Source: Pelagimonas sp. (GTDB lineage: Bacteria > Pseudomonadota > Alphaproteobacteria > Rhodobacterales > Rhodobacteraceae). From it: 64,000 nucleotides of DNA. The notes beneath the pieces were generated by a model. The model searched no databases, was not told where the DNA came from, and saw only the letters and a list, made by a program, of their open reading frames with translations. This document shows, piece by piece, positions 16,269 to 25,147 of this stretch. The number at the start of each line of letters is the position of its first letter. Within the stretch, counting starts at the first letter, position 1. Location: the NCBI GenBank assembly GCA_025210455.1, contig JAOARQ010000061.1, positions 43,566 through 107,565 of the forward strand. Reading direction: 5' to 3'. Position numbers and translations under genes: made by a program.

Positions 16269-17282
16269 CTAGCGCATCCAGAAGCCTTCGCGCTTGATAC
16301 GGTTGCGAATGGCCTGTTCCTTGCGGGGCAGATCATCGCGATCAAACAGGGCGCGCACTTTCTGGCCGCGCCCCTGATAGATCATGCGTTTGATCGGATC
16401 ATACTGTTTTAACAGCTTTTTCAATTTGTTAGGCTGGCTGATGGTCTCTAAAACCTCGACCACCCGGTCGCTTTCGCGGGCGTAAAGCAGCGGCAGCACC
16501 CGGTAATGACAGGTCACATCCCCATCCAGCAGCCCCTCGGGCAGGGTATCGCGCCCGCCCCCAAGCGCATGGATGACCAGAGGCAGCGCCACTTGATCCA
16601 GCCAGGGATCAAGGCTTTGACAGATCAGCTCTTGTGGGGCGTTGTCGCGGATCTCCAGCGCGTATTTCAGAAAAAGCGCGCCAAAGACATGCGGGCATTC
16701 ATAGAAAAAGAACCCGGCGTTAAAATAGAGATAGCGCCGCCAGTATTCATCCGGCCAGCTTTGATCGAGACTGCTGTCGAAATCCAGGCCAAAGCGGTCA
16801 TACAGTGATTTCCAGGTCTGGGTATAGCCGGGGCCGTAAAGTTCCTGCTGCGGCCAGGTGTTTTCCCGCCGCATCGAGGCCATGGGCCGGGCAAAATCAA
16901 ACGGCACCTTATCCAGCGCATCCAGCACCAGCGTATCGGTGTCGAAGAAGATAAACGGCTCTCCCTTGGGGAGGGCAGCCAGCGCTTCGATCTTGTTCCC
17001 ATAGGGGTAGTCATGGCCGAAGTGTTTGTTTTCAAACGGAAGGATTGTCGCTCCCAGATCCTGCAGCCCTGCCTGAATATCTTCGGGCAAGGCCGGGTTG
17101 TTTGGCCAAAGCGGCCCCGCCTGAGGCACCGCAACATGCAGCTGAAACCGCTCTGACGTGCCGCTGGCCTTTAATGAGGCCGCAAACAGCAGGGCCTCGT
17201 AACTCAGGCGCCCCGATTGCGCGATAATCAGGATATTGACGCGCGGCGGGGTATTGGGTCGGGGGGCTGATCTGCGGGCCAT
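16269..17282 (-). CDS. Putative glycosyltransferase (GT-A-like), unknown substrate
   Basis: 337 residues, soluble. After a short Pro/Arg-rich start, VNILIIAQSGRLSYEALLFAASL opens an alpha/beta fold. FIFFDTDTLVLDAL carries a DTD motif (Asp114, Asp116) placed after a hydrophobic strand, as the metal-binding DxD of GT-A nucleotide-sugar transferases. YFNAGFFFYECPHVFG and DQVALPLVIHALGG echo the acceptor-side segments of GT8-like enzymes. The C-terminus is strongly basic. The sugar donor and acceptor cannot be inferred. No polysaccharide cluster surrounds it, and its neighbours are metY and a metallo-hydrolase. Confidence 0.65.
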   Translation of the reverse strand: MARRSAPRPNTPPRVNILIIAQSGRLSYEALLFAASLKASGTSERFQLHVAVPQAGPLWPNNPALPEDIQAGLQDLGATILPFENKHFGHDYPYGNKIEALAALPKGEPFIFFDTDTLVLDALDKVPFDFARPMASMRRENTWPQQELYGPGYTQTWKSLYDRFGLDFDSSLDQSWPDEYWRRYLYFNAGFFFYECPHVFGALFLKYALEIRDNAPQELICQSLDPWLDQVALPLVIHALGGGRDTLPEGLLDGDVTCHYRVLPLLYARESDRVVEVLETISQPNKLKKLLKQYDPIKRMIYQGRGQKVRALFDRDDLPRKEQAIRNRIKREGFWMR

Positions 17283-17364
17283 GGCTCTGCTCTGTCGTTT
17301 TGTTGCGACTATAGGCAGAAAGTTAATGGCCCGAAAGAATTGATTTTATATCAGAAACAATCCG

Positions 17365-18057
17365 TCAAAGCGCGATGGGCTGCATCACCTGTGGTTCGAT
17401 CACATCCACACCGGGCAGACCGGCGGTAAGATCGTCGGCACTTTGTTCCAGCAGGGGGAAGGTGCGATAATGGCAGGGGATCACAGTCTTGAAGTTGAAA
17501 TACCGTTTCGCCGCATAGGCTGCCTGTTTCATGTCCATGGTAAAGAACCCACCGGCCGATAGAATGCCGATATCAGGTTGATAATAATCACCAATCCAAT
17601 CCATATCAGCCATGATCCCGGTGTCGCCAGACAGGTAGATCACCTTGCCTTCGCCCTTGATGATATAGCCGATTTCAGCGCCCACATACATAGGCCGCCC
17701 GTCCACCACCATTGACGAAGAATGCGAGGCGGGCACCATCGACACCTGCACAGCACCAAATTCAACGCTGCCGCCTTTGTTGAACCCCATGCCCTCAACC
17801 GCACCCAGATCTTTCAGATAGGCCGCCAGCTCATAGATAGCTGAAACAGGCGCACCGGTTTTCTGTGAGATTTCAACGATATCCTGCGTGTGATCAAAAT
17901 GCCCATGGGTGACAAGGATCTGCGTCGCCCCCGCCAAGGCCGCGTCATGATCCTGACCTTCCATCATCGGATTGCCATTCAACCAGGGGTCAATCAGCAG
18001 GATCTGATCTTCGATTTCGATGCGAAAACTGCCGTGACCCAGCCAGATGATATTCAT
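17365..18057 (-). CDS. Metal-dependent hydrolase, UPF0173/beta-lactamase-fold family
   Basis: 230 residues. A metallo-beta-lactamase fold of the UPF0173 (YtkL-like) group. The metal ligands are visible as THGHFDHT (His51, His53, Asp55, His56), a histidine in VPASHSSS, an aspartate in YLSGDTGIM and a final PCHYRTFP histidine. It starts with the family's typical MNIIWLGHGSFRIE and ends with VMQPIAL. The substrate is unknown for the family. It is a single gene, divergent from the ceramidase-like gene. Confidence 0.9.
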   Translation of the reverse strand: MNIIWLGHGSFRIEIEDQILLIDPWLNGNPMMEGQDHDAALAGATQILVTHGHFDHTQDIVEISQKTGAPVSAIYELAAYLKDLGAVEGMGFNKGGSVEFGAVQVSMVPASHSSSMVVDGRPMYVGAEIGYIIKGEGKVIYLSGDTGIMADMDWIGDYYQPDIGILSAGGFFTMDMKQAAYAAKRYFNFKTVIPCHYRTFPLLEQSADDLTAGLPGVDVIEPQVMQPIAL

Positions 18058-18173
18058 AAATGTACTCCTGTTGATGACTTGTTTTAAACAGACCCTAGCA
18101 GGACAATGGTGCGGGTAAATAGATAAGGCAGCAGCCCCACAGCCCCAGGCAGTTTAAGAGGCAGGAAAAAACC

Positions 18174-18824
18174 ATGGATTGGACACAGGCCGTCGACGGA
18201 TATTGTGAACGGGTGGATGCCTCCTATTGGGCGGAACCGGTGAATGCCATCACCAATGCAGCGTTTATGCTGGTGGCGGTGCTGATGTGGCAGCGCAGCT
18301 TTGGCATGGGGCGTGTGCTGGCGGCGGTTCTGTTTGCGATTGGCGTGGGATCCTATCTGTTTCACACCCATGCGCAGCCCTGGGCTGCCTTGCTGGATGT
18401 GCTGCCGATTTTGATTTTTGTTGTGCTCTATGTCTTTGTTGCCAATCGCGATTTCTGGGGGCTGCGGGGCTGGGCGCTCTGGGGTCTGACTGCGCTGTTC
18501 TTTCCCTATGCCGTGGTGATGGTTCCTGTTTTTGGTCTGGTGCCGGGGCTTGGCGGGTCGGCGGGCTATGCGCCGGTGCCTTTGCTGATCTTCATCTATG
18601 CGGTGCTGCTGCGCCACAGATTGCCCGACGTGGCGCGCGGTCTGGCCATTGGCGCGGGGCTTTTGGTGCTGTCGCTGACAGCGCGCACCATTGATGAACC
18701 GCTTTGCACGCTTTGGCCCATGGGCACGCATTTCCTGTGGCATATGTTAAATGCGGTGATGTTGGGCTGGATGATTGAGGTTTGGACGCGGCATATGCTT
18801 GCGGCGCGGGCGCGGGCGCGTTAA
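18174..18824 (+). CDS. Ceramidase-family integral membrane protein
   Basis: 216 residues with about six to seven hydrophobic segments. Family motifs of alkaline-ceramidase-like (CREST superfamily) membrane hydrolases are present: ERVDASYWAEPVNAITNAAF near the N-terminus, GSYLFHTHAQPWAALLDVLP in the second to third helix with the metal-site His and Asp, and GTHFLWHMLNA with the two C-terminal histidines. The substrate could be a ceramide-like or other lipid amide; many bacterial members are uncharacterised. An AGGCAGG motif precedes the ATG. It is followed by gatC after 39 bases, so co-transcription is possible. Confidence 0.85.
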   Translation: MDWTQAVDGYCERVDASYWAEPVNAITNAAFMLVAVLMWQRSFGMGRVLAAVLFAIGVGSYLFHTHAQPWAALLDVLPILIFVVLYVFVANRDFWGLRGWALWGLTALFFPYAVVMVPVFGLVPGLGGSAGYAPVPLLIFIYAVLLRHRLPDVARGLAIGAGLLVLSLTARTIDEPLCTLWPMGTHFLWHMLNAVMLGWMIEVWTRHMLAARARAR

Positions 18825-18863
18825 AGCCAAATCTGATCCGCAATTCTCAAAGAGGCCGACCCC

Positions 18864-19151
18864 ATGTCGATCGATATCGAGACCGCCGCGCGCGTGGCGA
18901 AACTCGCCCGTATCAAGGTTGAAGACGACCAGCTGCCCGAGCTGGCCCATGCATTCAATGACATCCTGGGCTTTATCGAACAGCTGAACGAGGTGGATGT
19001 CGACGGTGTCGAGCCGATGGTTTCGGTGACACCCATGCGTCTGGCCCGCCGTGTGGATGGGGTGACTGATGGGGATCAGCAGGACAAGGTTCTGAAGAAC
19101 GCGCCCGACGCGCGCGAAGGCTTTTTTGCGGTTCCGAAGGTGGTGGAATAA
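18864..19151 (+). CDS. gatC: Asp/Glu-tRNA amidotransferase subunit C
   Basis: 95 residues, the normal GatC length. The start [19 protein letters not shown] and the central [25 protein letters not shown] are diagnostic. GatC wraps around GatA and stabilises the GatCAB complex, which amidates Glu-tRNA(Gln) and Asp-tRNA(Asn). Its stop codon overlaps the gatA start by one base (TAATG), indicating translational coupling. gatB is not in the window next to it. Confidence 0.97.
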   Translation: MSIDIETAARVAKLARIKVEDDQLPELAHAFNDILGFIEQLNEVDVDGVEPMVSVTPMRLARRVDGVTDGDQQDKVLKNAPDAREGFFAVPKVVE

Positions 19152-20638
19152 TGACTGATCTGACGAAGCTGAAAATCTCTGAGGCCCGCGACGCGCTGCG
19201 CAAGGGTGATGTGACCTCTGTTGAACTGACCGACGCCTGCCTGAGCGCCATCGAAGGCGCGGGCGCGCTGAATGCCTTTGTGCATAACACCCCCGAAATT
19301 GCGCGCGAACAGGCCGCAGCAGCGGATGCGCGGATCAAGGCGGGCGAAGCACCAGATCTTTGCGGCATCCCTTTGGGGATCAAAGATCTTTTCTGCACCA
19401 AAGGTGTGGATAGTCAGGCTGCATCGAACATCCTGAAAGGCTTTAAGCCGGAATATGAATCCACCGTGACCAGCAATCTGTTTGGTGACGGTGCGGTCAT
19501 GCTGGGCAAGCTGAACATGGATGAATTCGCCATGGGGTCGTCGAATGAAACATCGGCCTATGGCAATGCGGTGAACCCCTGGCGTCGTGGCAATGATGAG
19601 GCCGCGCTGACACCGGGCGGCAGCTCGGGCGGGTCGGCCTCGGCTGTGGCGGCAGACCTGTGTCTGGGCGCAACCGGCACCGACACCGGCGGCTCTATCC
19701 GTCAGCCTGCGGCCTTTACCGGCATCACCGGCATCAAACCAACCTATGGCCGCTGTTCGCGTTGGGGTATCGTGGCCTTTGCCTCCTCGCTGGATCAGGC
19801 TGGCCCGATGACCAAAGACGTGCGTGATGCGGCGATCATGCTGGAAAGCATGTGTGGTCACGATCCAAAAGACAGCACCAGCGCCGATCTGGCAGTGCCA
19901 AACTTTGAGGCCATGCTGACCGGTGACGTTCGTGGTAAAACCATTGGTATTCCAAAAGAATATCACATGGATGGGATGCCCGAGGAAATCGAAGCGCTTT
20001 GGGCCGAAGGCCGCAAGATGCTGACCGATGCCGGTGCCAAGATCGTTGATATCAGCCTGCCGCACACCAAATATGCGCTGCCTGCCTACTACGTAATTGC
20101 CCCGGCCGAAGCCTCTTCGAACCTGGCGCGCTATGATGGGGTGCGCTATGGCCACCGCGCGACGCTGGCGGCCGGTGATGGCATCACCGAAATGTATGAA
20201 AAGACCCGCGCCGAAGGATTTGGCGAAGAGGTCAAGCGCCGTGTGATGGTGGGCACCTATGTGCTGTCGGCGGGGTATTACGATGCCTATTACAACCGCG
20301 CACGCAAGGTGCGGAACCTGATCAAGAAAGACTTTGAAGATGTCTTTGCGCAGGGTGTGGATGCGATCCTGACCCCGGCAACGCCTTCTGCGGCCTTTGG
20401 TCTGGGGGAAATGAAAGACGCCGATCCGGTGAAAATGTACCTCAATGATGTCTTTACCGTGACTGTGAACCTTGCGGGACTGCCGGGCATCGCCGTGCCA
20501 ACCGGGCTGGACAAGCAGGGCCTGCCTTTGGGCCTGCAGCTGATTGGCCGCCCATGGGAAGAGGGCGATCTGCTGAATACCGCCTATGCGCTTGAACAGG
20601 CGGCGGGTTTTGTGGCCAAGCCGGCGAAATGGTGGTAA
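19151..20638 (+). CDS. gatA: Asp/Glu-tRNA amidotransferase subunit A
   Basis: 495 residues. The amidase-signature enzyme of GatCAB that releases ammonia from glutamine. The Ser-cis-Ser-Lys triad is readable: Lys78 in [10 protein letters not shown], Ser158 in [11 protein letters not shown] and nucleophile Ser182 in [12 protein letters not shown]. The C-terminal [25 protein letters not shown] is typical of the family. It is the second gene of the gatCA pair and is coupled to gatC by a one-base overlap. The lipoprotein gene starts 40 bases after it. Confidence 0.98.
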   Translation: MTDLTKLKISEARDALRKGDVTSVELTDACLSAIEGAGALNAFVHNTPEIAREQAAAADARIKAGEAPDLCGIPLGIKDLFCTKGVDSQAASNILKGFKPEYESTVTSNLFGDGAVMLGKLNMDEFAMGSSNETSAYGNAVNPWRRGNDEAALTPGGSSGGSASAVAADLCLGATGTDTGGSIRQPAAFTGITGIKPTYGRCSRWGIVAFASSLDQAGPMTKDVRDAAIMLESMCGHDPKDSTSADLAVPNFEAMLTGDVRGKTIGIPKEYHMDGMPEEIEALWAEGRKMLTDAGAKIVDISLPHTKYALPAYYVIAPAEASSNLARYDGVRYGHRATLAAGDGITEMYEKTRAEGFGEEVKRRVMVGTYVLSAGYYDAYYNRARKVRNLIKKDFEDVFAQGVDAILTPATPSAAFGLGEMKDADPVKMYLNDVFTVTVNLAGLPGIAVPTGLDKQGLPLGLQLIGRPWEEGDLLNTAYALEQAAGFVAKPAKWW

Positions 20639-20678
20639 CGCCAGTCTAAACAACAACAGGCAGGACCGAGGCAAAGTG

Positions 20679-21338
20679 ATGAAACGGATTTTTCTTTGTG
20701 GCGTGGCGCTGATGGCGATGGCCGCTTGCGATCCAAGCGTTCCTGACAGTGCTGCGGGCCTGCCTGAAACCGGGCGCGGTGTTGGGTTTGATAACTACGA
20801 CACCTATCGCCAGAACCGCGAAGCGCAGCTGACCGGCACGGCAGAAGGTGCGGCGGCGGCACAGGCGGCTGCGCAGAATTCCGGGCAGGCGCCTGTGGAT
20901 GCCTCACCCAGCAATCCAGCGCCGCAGATCGTGCGTGGCAACACCTCTCAGATTTCGTCTGAGAATGATTTCGATGCGGTGTCCGCGCAACGGGATATTC
21001 AGGCGGATGCGGCGCTGATTGCGCAAAACCGCGCGCAATATCAGCAGGTTCAGCCAACAGATCTACCATCACGGACGGGCGCAGGTCGTCCGAATATCGT
21101 GTCTTTCGCTTTGCAAACCACCAATGCGGTGGGGGTCAAACTGTATAAGCGCTCCAGCTTTAACGCGGGCAATCGTTATGCCAAGGCCTGTAGTGCCTTT
21201 GCATCCGCAGATGAAGCGCAAGAAGAGTTTCTGGCTCTGGGTGGCCCCAATAAAGACCGCAAAGGCATGGATCCTGACGGTGATGGATTTGCATGTTCCT
21301 GGGATCCGACCCCCTTCCGCGCGGTGCGCGGGGGCTAG
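20679..21338 (+). CDS. Lipoprotein with C-terminal Excalibur calcium-binding domain
   Basis: 219 residues from ATG 20679 (the frame is open earlier, within gatA, but MKRIFLCGVALMAMAAC starts a clear lipoprotein signal with lipobox MAAC). A Gln/Ala/Asn-rich, probably disordered middle follows. The last about 45 residues form an Excalibur domain: YAKACSAFASADEAQEEFLALGG, then DPDGDGFACSWDP with the DxDxDGxxC signature. A role at the cell envelope is likely and is supported by the next gene, a peptidoglycan amidase whose frame begins right after this stop. Confidence 0.85.
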   Translation: MKRIFLCGVALMAMAACDPSVPDSAAGLPETGRGVGFDNYDTYRQNREAQLTGTAEGAAAAQAAAQNSGQAPVDASPSNPAPQIVRGNTSQISSENDFDAVSAQRDIQADAALIAQNRAQYQQVQPTDLPSRTGAGRPNIVSFALQTTNAVGVKLYKRSSFNAGNRYAKACSAFASADEAQEEFLALGGPNKDRKGMDPDGDGFACSWDPTPFRAVRGG

Positions 21339-21340
21339 GC

Positions 21341-22048
21341 TTGTCTAAGCCTTCAGTCACTGCGCTCTGGCGGCCCTCTCCGAACTTTGGGCCGCGGCGC
21401 GGGGTAACTGCGCCGGATCTGATCATGCTGCATTACACGGCGATGTCCTGCGCCGATGCTGCCTGTCGTGTACTAAGCAATCCCGAAAATGAAGTGTCCG
21501 CCCATTACGTGCTAGCCGAAGACGGGCAGCTGTTTCAGCTGGTGCGCGAAGAAGATCGCGCCTGGCACGCGGGGCGTGGGTCCTGGGGCGGCGACAGTGA
21601 CATCAACTCGCGCTCCATCGGGATAGAGATTTCCAATACCGGTTTTCAACCCTTCCCTGAGCCGCAGATGCAGGTTCTGGAGTGCCTTCTGTCTGACATC
21701 ATGACGCGCTGGTCGATCCCGGCGCAAAATGTGATTGGCCATTCTGATACGGCTTTGGGCCGTAAGATTGACCCCGGTGGGCGATTTGACTGGAAACGTC
21801 TCGCACGGCAGGGGCTGTCGATCTGGCCCAAAGCGGGTCAGGGTGCGCGTGAAGGGGCATGTGAGGCTGCGGATTTCTGGTGCGATGCGCAGCGTTTTGG
21901 ATACGGCTATGAGCCGGGATTGGAGCGGGAAACTCTGAACGCCTTCCGGCTGCGGTTTCGTCCCTGGGCGGTTGGGGCCTTGGACGAGGAGGATTGCGCC
22001 TTGATGGCAGATCTGGCCGCGCGCTGGCCTGTTGCGGGGGATGTGTGA
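21341..22048 (+). CDS. N-acetylmuramoyl-L-alanine amidase (Amidase_2 fold)
   Basis: About 235 residues if started at TTG 21341, two bases after the preceding stop; no ATG or GTG exists near the N-terminus and the start is uncertain. Zinc-amidase motifs are LIMLHYTAMS (first zinc His), VSAHYVLAEDG, AWHAGRGSW, IGIEISNTG and GHSDTALGRKIDPG (last zinc His and catalytic Lys region), as in AmpD/AmiD. It cleaves the bond between MurNAc and the stem peptide. No signal peptide is visible, so a cytoplasmic AmpD-like role in recycling cell-wall fragments is plausible. Confidence 0.85.
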   Translation: MSKPSVTALWRPSPNFGPRRGVTAPDLIMLHYTAMSCADAACRVLSNPENEVSAHYVLAEDGQLFQLVREEDRAWHAGRGSWGGDSDINSRSIGIEISNTGFQPFPEPQMQVLECLLSDIMTRWSIPAQNVIGHSDTALGRKIDPGGRFDWKRLARQGLSIWPKAGQGAREGACEAADFWCDAQRFGYGYEPGLERETLNAFRLRFRPWAVGALDEEDCALMADLAARWPVAGDV

Positions 22049-22266
22049 GTATTCTTTGTAGGTCCTTGGTGTAAGACTCTGAGCTCACCAAAACAAAGAC
22101 CTTTGTTGCGTATCCACCCATCCCCTGATCTTTGTCTGACATCCGCCCCGCATCGCGCCAAGCACAATAGCCGTCTCCCCTTCGGGGGCCCTCGGCGATT
22201 GAGCTTGTCCCGAAGCGCTGCGCCTGTCTGAGCAATCTCAGGCGACGGGCGGCTCCGAAACAAAGA

Positions 22267-23667
22267 TCACTCCAGTTTATAGGGCAGCACGTCACGGCGG
22301 GTCGGGGTGATCGACAGGCGTTTTTCCAAAGGTGGCACAGAGCGTTGGTGGCAGTTGATGCGTTCGCAGATCCGGCAGGAGATCCCGATGGGTTCAAAGG
22401 CGCTGGCGCGGGTGAAATCCATATCATCGGCATAGACAAGGGCAGCGGCGTGGCGCACTTCGCAGCCCAGGGCGATGGCATAGCGGCGGGTGGGGGCACC
22501 GAATTGACCGCCGGGTTTCGAGACATCCCGCGCGAGCGAAATATAGCGCACCCCATCGGGTGTTTCGGCCAGCTGGCGCAGGAACTGCCGTGGGGTTTCA
22601 AAGGCGCGGTGCACATTCCAAAGCGGGCAGGCCCCGCCAAAGCGCGCAAATTGCAGCCTTGTGGCCGAGTGGCGTTTGGTGATCGTGCCCGCTTGATCAA
22701 CCCGGACAAAGAAGAAGGGCACGCCTTTGGCCCCCGGTCTTTGCAGGGTGGACAGCCTGTGCGCCACCTGTTCGATCGAAGCCCCGAAGCGTGCCGAGAG
22801 CAGCTCTAGATCGTGGCGGCTTTCCTGCGCGGCTTCCAGCAGGCGTTTGTAGGGCATGATGGCCGCGCCGGCGAAGTAGTTCGCCAGACCCAGCTTGGCG
22901 ATAGAGCGGGCCTCTTCCGATTGGAAACGCGCCAGATCCAATGTGGCATCCAGCAGTTGTCCCTGTTGCAGCAGGGCAATTTGCACCAGCATCTGAAAGC
23001 TCTGGGTTTCCACCGGCACCAGCGAAGACAGGATCAACTCGCGCCGGTCTGCATCGAAGGACCGCAGCGGGGCCTTGGGGGAAAACACCACATGAATGCC
23101 GGAAGACGCGAGCCTTGCGACCAGGGCTGCGCGGATATTGCCATCCTGTCCCAGTTTGGCAGCAAAATGTTCGCCCGCGCGATCAACCGCGTCGATATAG
23201 TTGTCGCAGTAATGAAAGAAATCCCGCACCTCTTCCCAGGGGCTGGGCTGCAGTTGGGTGCCTTCGCGGCCCAGAGCTTCGTCAAGCGAGGCCAGCCGTT
23301 CATGGGTTTGCCGATAGGCGCGATGCAGCGCCAGAAAGGCGCGCGCAAGGGCTGGCGCGTTTGAGGCGGTCAGCCGCAGATCCGCCAGTTGCGGTGCACC
23401 TTCGCCAAAGACCGGGTCTGCCAGCGCCTCGCGCATGTCGGACACCAGCCGTTCAGCATCGCCCTGACCCAGTTCAGTGACGTCAAAGCCGAACTCCTGC
23501 GCCAGCGACAGCACAACCGTGGTCGAGACCGGGCGGTTGTTGTTCTCCATCTGGTTCAGATAGGGCAGAGAAATGCCCAGCTTGGCGGCAAAGTCTTTTT
23601 GCGTCAGGCTCAGACGCGTGCGGATGTCTCTCAGCTTTGCGCCTGCATAGAGTTTTTGGGTGGCCAT
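22267..23667 (-). CDS. pccR: ScfR/PccR-family short-chain fatty acyl-CoA regulator (XRE HTH)
   Basis: 466 residues. An N-terminal XRE helix-turn-helix (about 8-65; LSLTQKDFAAKLGISLPYLNQMENNNRPV) is followed by a long IrrE/DUF2083-type effector domain, ending in a cysteine-rich patch (ISCRICERINCHQR) typical of these regulators. The family (RamB, PccR, MccR types) senses acyl-CoA esters. Its position next to pccB, and the TTTGCAAA-like boxes before both genes, point to PccR, which in Rhodobacter sphaeroides controls propionyl-CoA carboxylase. The named subtype is inference from context. Partial boxes overlapping its own leader suggest autoregulation. Confidence 0.88.
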   Translation of the reverse strand: MATQKLYAGAKLRDIRTRLSLTQKDFAAKLGISLPYLNQMENNNRPVSTTVVLSLAQEFGFDVTELGQGDAERLVSDMREALADPVFGEGAPQLADLRLTASNAPALARAFLALHRAYRQTHERLASLDEALGREGTQLQPSPWEEVRDFFHYCDNYIDAVDRAGEHFAAKLGQDGNIRAALVARLASSGIHVVFSPKAPLRSFDADRRELILSSLVPVETQSFQMLVQIALLQQGQLLDATLDLARFQSEEARSIAKLGLANYFAGAAIMPYKRLLEAAQESRHDLELLSARFGASIEQVAHRLSTLQRPGAKGVPFFFVRVDQAGTITKRHSATRLQFARFGGACPLWNVHRAFETPRQFLRQLAETPDGVRYISLARDVSKPGGQFGAPTRRYAIALGCEVRHAAALVYADDMDFTRASAFEPIGISCRICERINCHQRSVPPLEKRLSITPTRRDVLPYKLE

Positions 23668-23677
23668 TTTGTGCTGC

Positions 23678-23715
23678 TTTGCAATGTTGCGGTTAACCCT
23701 TTTCAGATTTGCAGC
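23678..23715. promoter_or_regulatory. Degenerate TTTGCAAA-like boxes upstream of scfR/pccR
   Basis: TTTGCAAT (23678-23685, 7 of 8 matching) lies 11 bases before the start codon and TTTGCAGC (23708-23715, 6 of 8) lies 30 bases further. The near box overlaps the expected ribosome binding site region, which fits autorepression. This is a prediction. Confidence 0.45.
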
Positions 23716-23725
23716 ATATTTCTGG

Positions 23726-24949
23726 TTAAAGGTCCAGTCCGCTCAGGCGTCTTTCGCGCAGGATCACCAGCCTGATGCTGATCAATGCGCCGACCGAGAC
23801 CGCTAACATCAGCCAGACCAGCGGAAGGGGGCTGCTGGCGCCGCTGAGGATCACCCCGGCATAGGCCGAAAGCGCCGCGCCACCGGCCAGATTAATGGCA
23901 CCGCCCAGCCCAGAGGCAGACCCGGCCAGATGTGGGCGCACCGAGAGCATCCCGGCAGTGGCATTGGGCAAAGTCAGCCCATTGCCGATCCCGATCGAGG
24001 TCATGGCGAGGAAGAAAACCAGCGCATTATCATAGCGCAACAGCAGCAGGATTGCCAAAACGCCCATGCCAATAACGCCCGCCCAACAGCCCCAAAGGAT
24101 CATGCGGATGATGCCCACACGGGCAGCAAAACGTCCGGTCAGAAAGTTCCCGGCGAAATAGCCCACAGCGGGCATGCCGAACAGCAGCCCCGTCATTTCC
24201 GGCCCGAGGTGGTAGATATCCGAAGAAACATAGGCCGCACCGCCAAGGTAGGAAAAGAACGCGCCAGAGGCAAAAGCGGAGGACAGGGCAAAGCCCCAGA
24301 AGCGCGGCGAAGACAGCAGTTCGGGGTATTCCGAGATCTGTTCGCGCAGGGTCTTGCCGGTGATGGTCAGGGTTTCCTTAAAGTCGAAATAGCTGATGGC
24401 AAACAGCACCACTCCGCCTGCAAAAAGCAGCCAATAGGTGGCCTGCCAGCCGTAAGTGCCGCCAAGATAGCCGCCAATCACCGGGCCAAGCATGGGCACC
24501 AGCGACATCCCCATGGTGACATATCCGATCATCGAGGCAGCGCTTTCCTGATCATACATATCGCGGATCGCTGCGCGGCTGAGTACCAGTGCCGTGGCAA
24601 TCACCGCCTGAAGCATCCGAAACGCGAGGAAGACCCAGATATTGTCGGTCATCAGACAGCCCAGCGTGGCCAGACAAAAGATCGCGATCCCCCATAAGAT
24701 CACCGGGCGGCGACCAAGTGCGTCTGATATCGGTCCGATCAGCACCTGAAGCAGCGCATTGGTGCCCAGATAGGCTGCCACAGACAGCTGCATGATTCCA
24801 TAATCGGTGCCGAAATAGGCTGTCATCATGGACAGACTGGGCACAAAGATGGTCATCGACAGAGCGGCCAGACCTGCAAGCAGCGTCAAAGTGGCCACAT
24901 GCGGTGGGGTGCGACGGTTGAGAAACACGGAACTGGCTGGAGTTTGCAT
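23726..24949 (-). CDS. MFS multidrug efflux transporter, Bcr/CflA type
   Basis: 407 residues with 12 predicted transmembrane helices. Family features: a first helix with FVPSLSMMTAYFGTD, motif A in the loop between helices 2 and 3 (GPISDALGRRPVIL), and motif C-like GMSLVPMLGPVIGGYLG in helix 5. This is the drug:proton antiporter-1 12-spanner subgroup containing Bcr and CmlA. The substrate is not known. It lies between scfR and pccB on the scfR strand, with its 3' end 58 bases from the scfR start, so its transcript may run into scfR. Confidence 0.88.
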   Translation of the reverse strand: MQTPASSVFLNRRTPPHVATLTLLAGLAALSMTIFVPSLSMMTAYFGTDYGIMQLSVAAYLGTNALLQVLIGPISDALGRRPVILWGIAIFCLATLGCLMTDNIWVFLAFRMLQAVIATALVLSRAAIRDMYDQESAASMIGYVTMGMSLVPMLGPVIGGYLGGTYGWQATYWLLFAGGVVLFAISYFDFKETLTITGKTLREQISEYPELLSSPRFWGFALSSAFASGAFFSYLGGAAYVSSDIYHLGPEMTGLLFGMPAVGYFAGNFLTGRFAARVGIIRMILWGCWAGVIGMGVLAILLLLRYDNALVFFLAMTSIGIGNGLTLPNATAGMLSVRPHLAGSASGLGGAINLAGGAALSAYAGVILSGASSPLPLVWLMLAVSVGALISIRLVILRERRLSGLDL

Positions 24950-25039
24950 AGGGCCATTGGTAGGGTTGGCCTTGGCCAGTGTCTACTAAATCCCCGACGT
25001 CACTTTGAAAAAAGTGAATGCGATGGGTGGTTATGCAGC

Positions 25040-25087
25040 TTTGCAATTTGCAGATGATGGAATATGCCAAATTTGCAAATTTGCGAA
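25040..25087. promoter_or_regulatory. TTTGCAAA box cluster upstream of pccB
   Basis: Four boxes lie 61-108 bases before the pccB start: TTTGCAAT (25040-25047), TTTGCAGA (25047-25054), exact TTTGCAAA (25072-25079) and TTTGCGAA (25080-25087). The pairs are abutting, and the pair centres are about 32 bases apart. The region also serves the divergent MFS gene. Binding by the nearby ScfR/PccR protein is inferred from its known motif and gene adjacency. Confidence 0.65.
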
Positions 25088-25147
25088 GAAATCCTTGAGA
25101 CGCCGTGAATGCCCTGTATGTTCTCCCGAAACGGAAAGGGCCGGTAG

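Noticed and set aside
21107..21117. TTTGCAAA inside the Excalibur lipoprotein gene
   Set aside because: A lone copy (21110-21117) within coding sequence, with no partner box; one such 8-mer is expected by chance in 64 kb.
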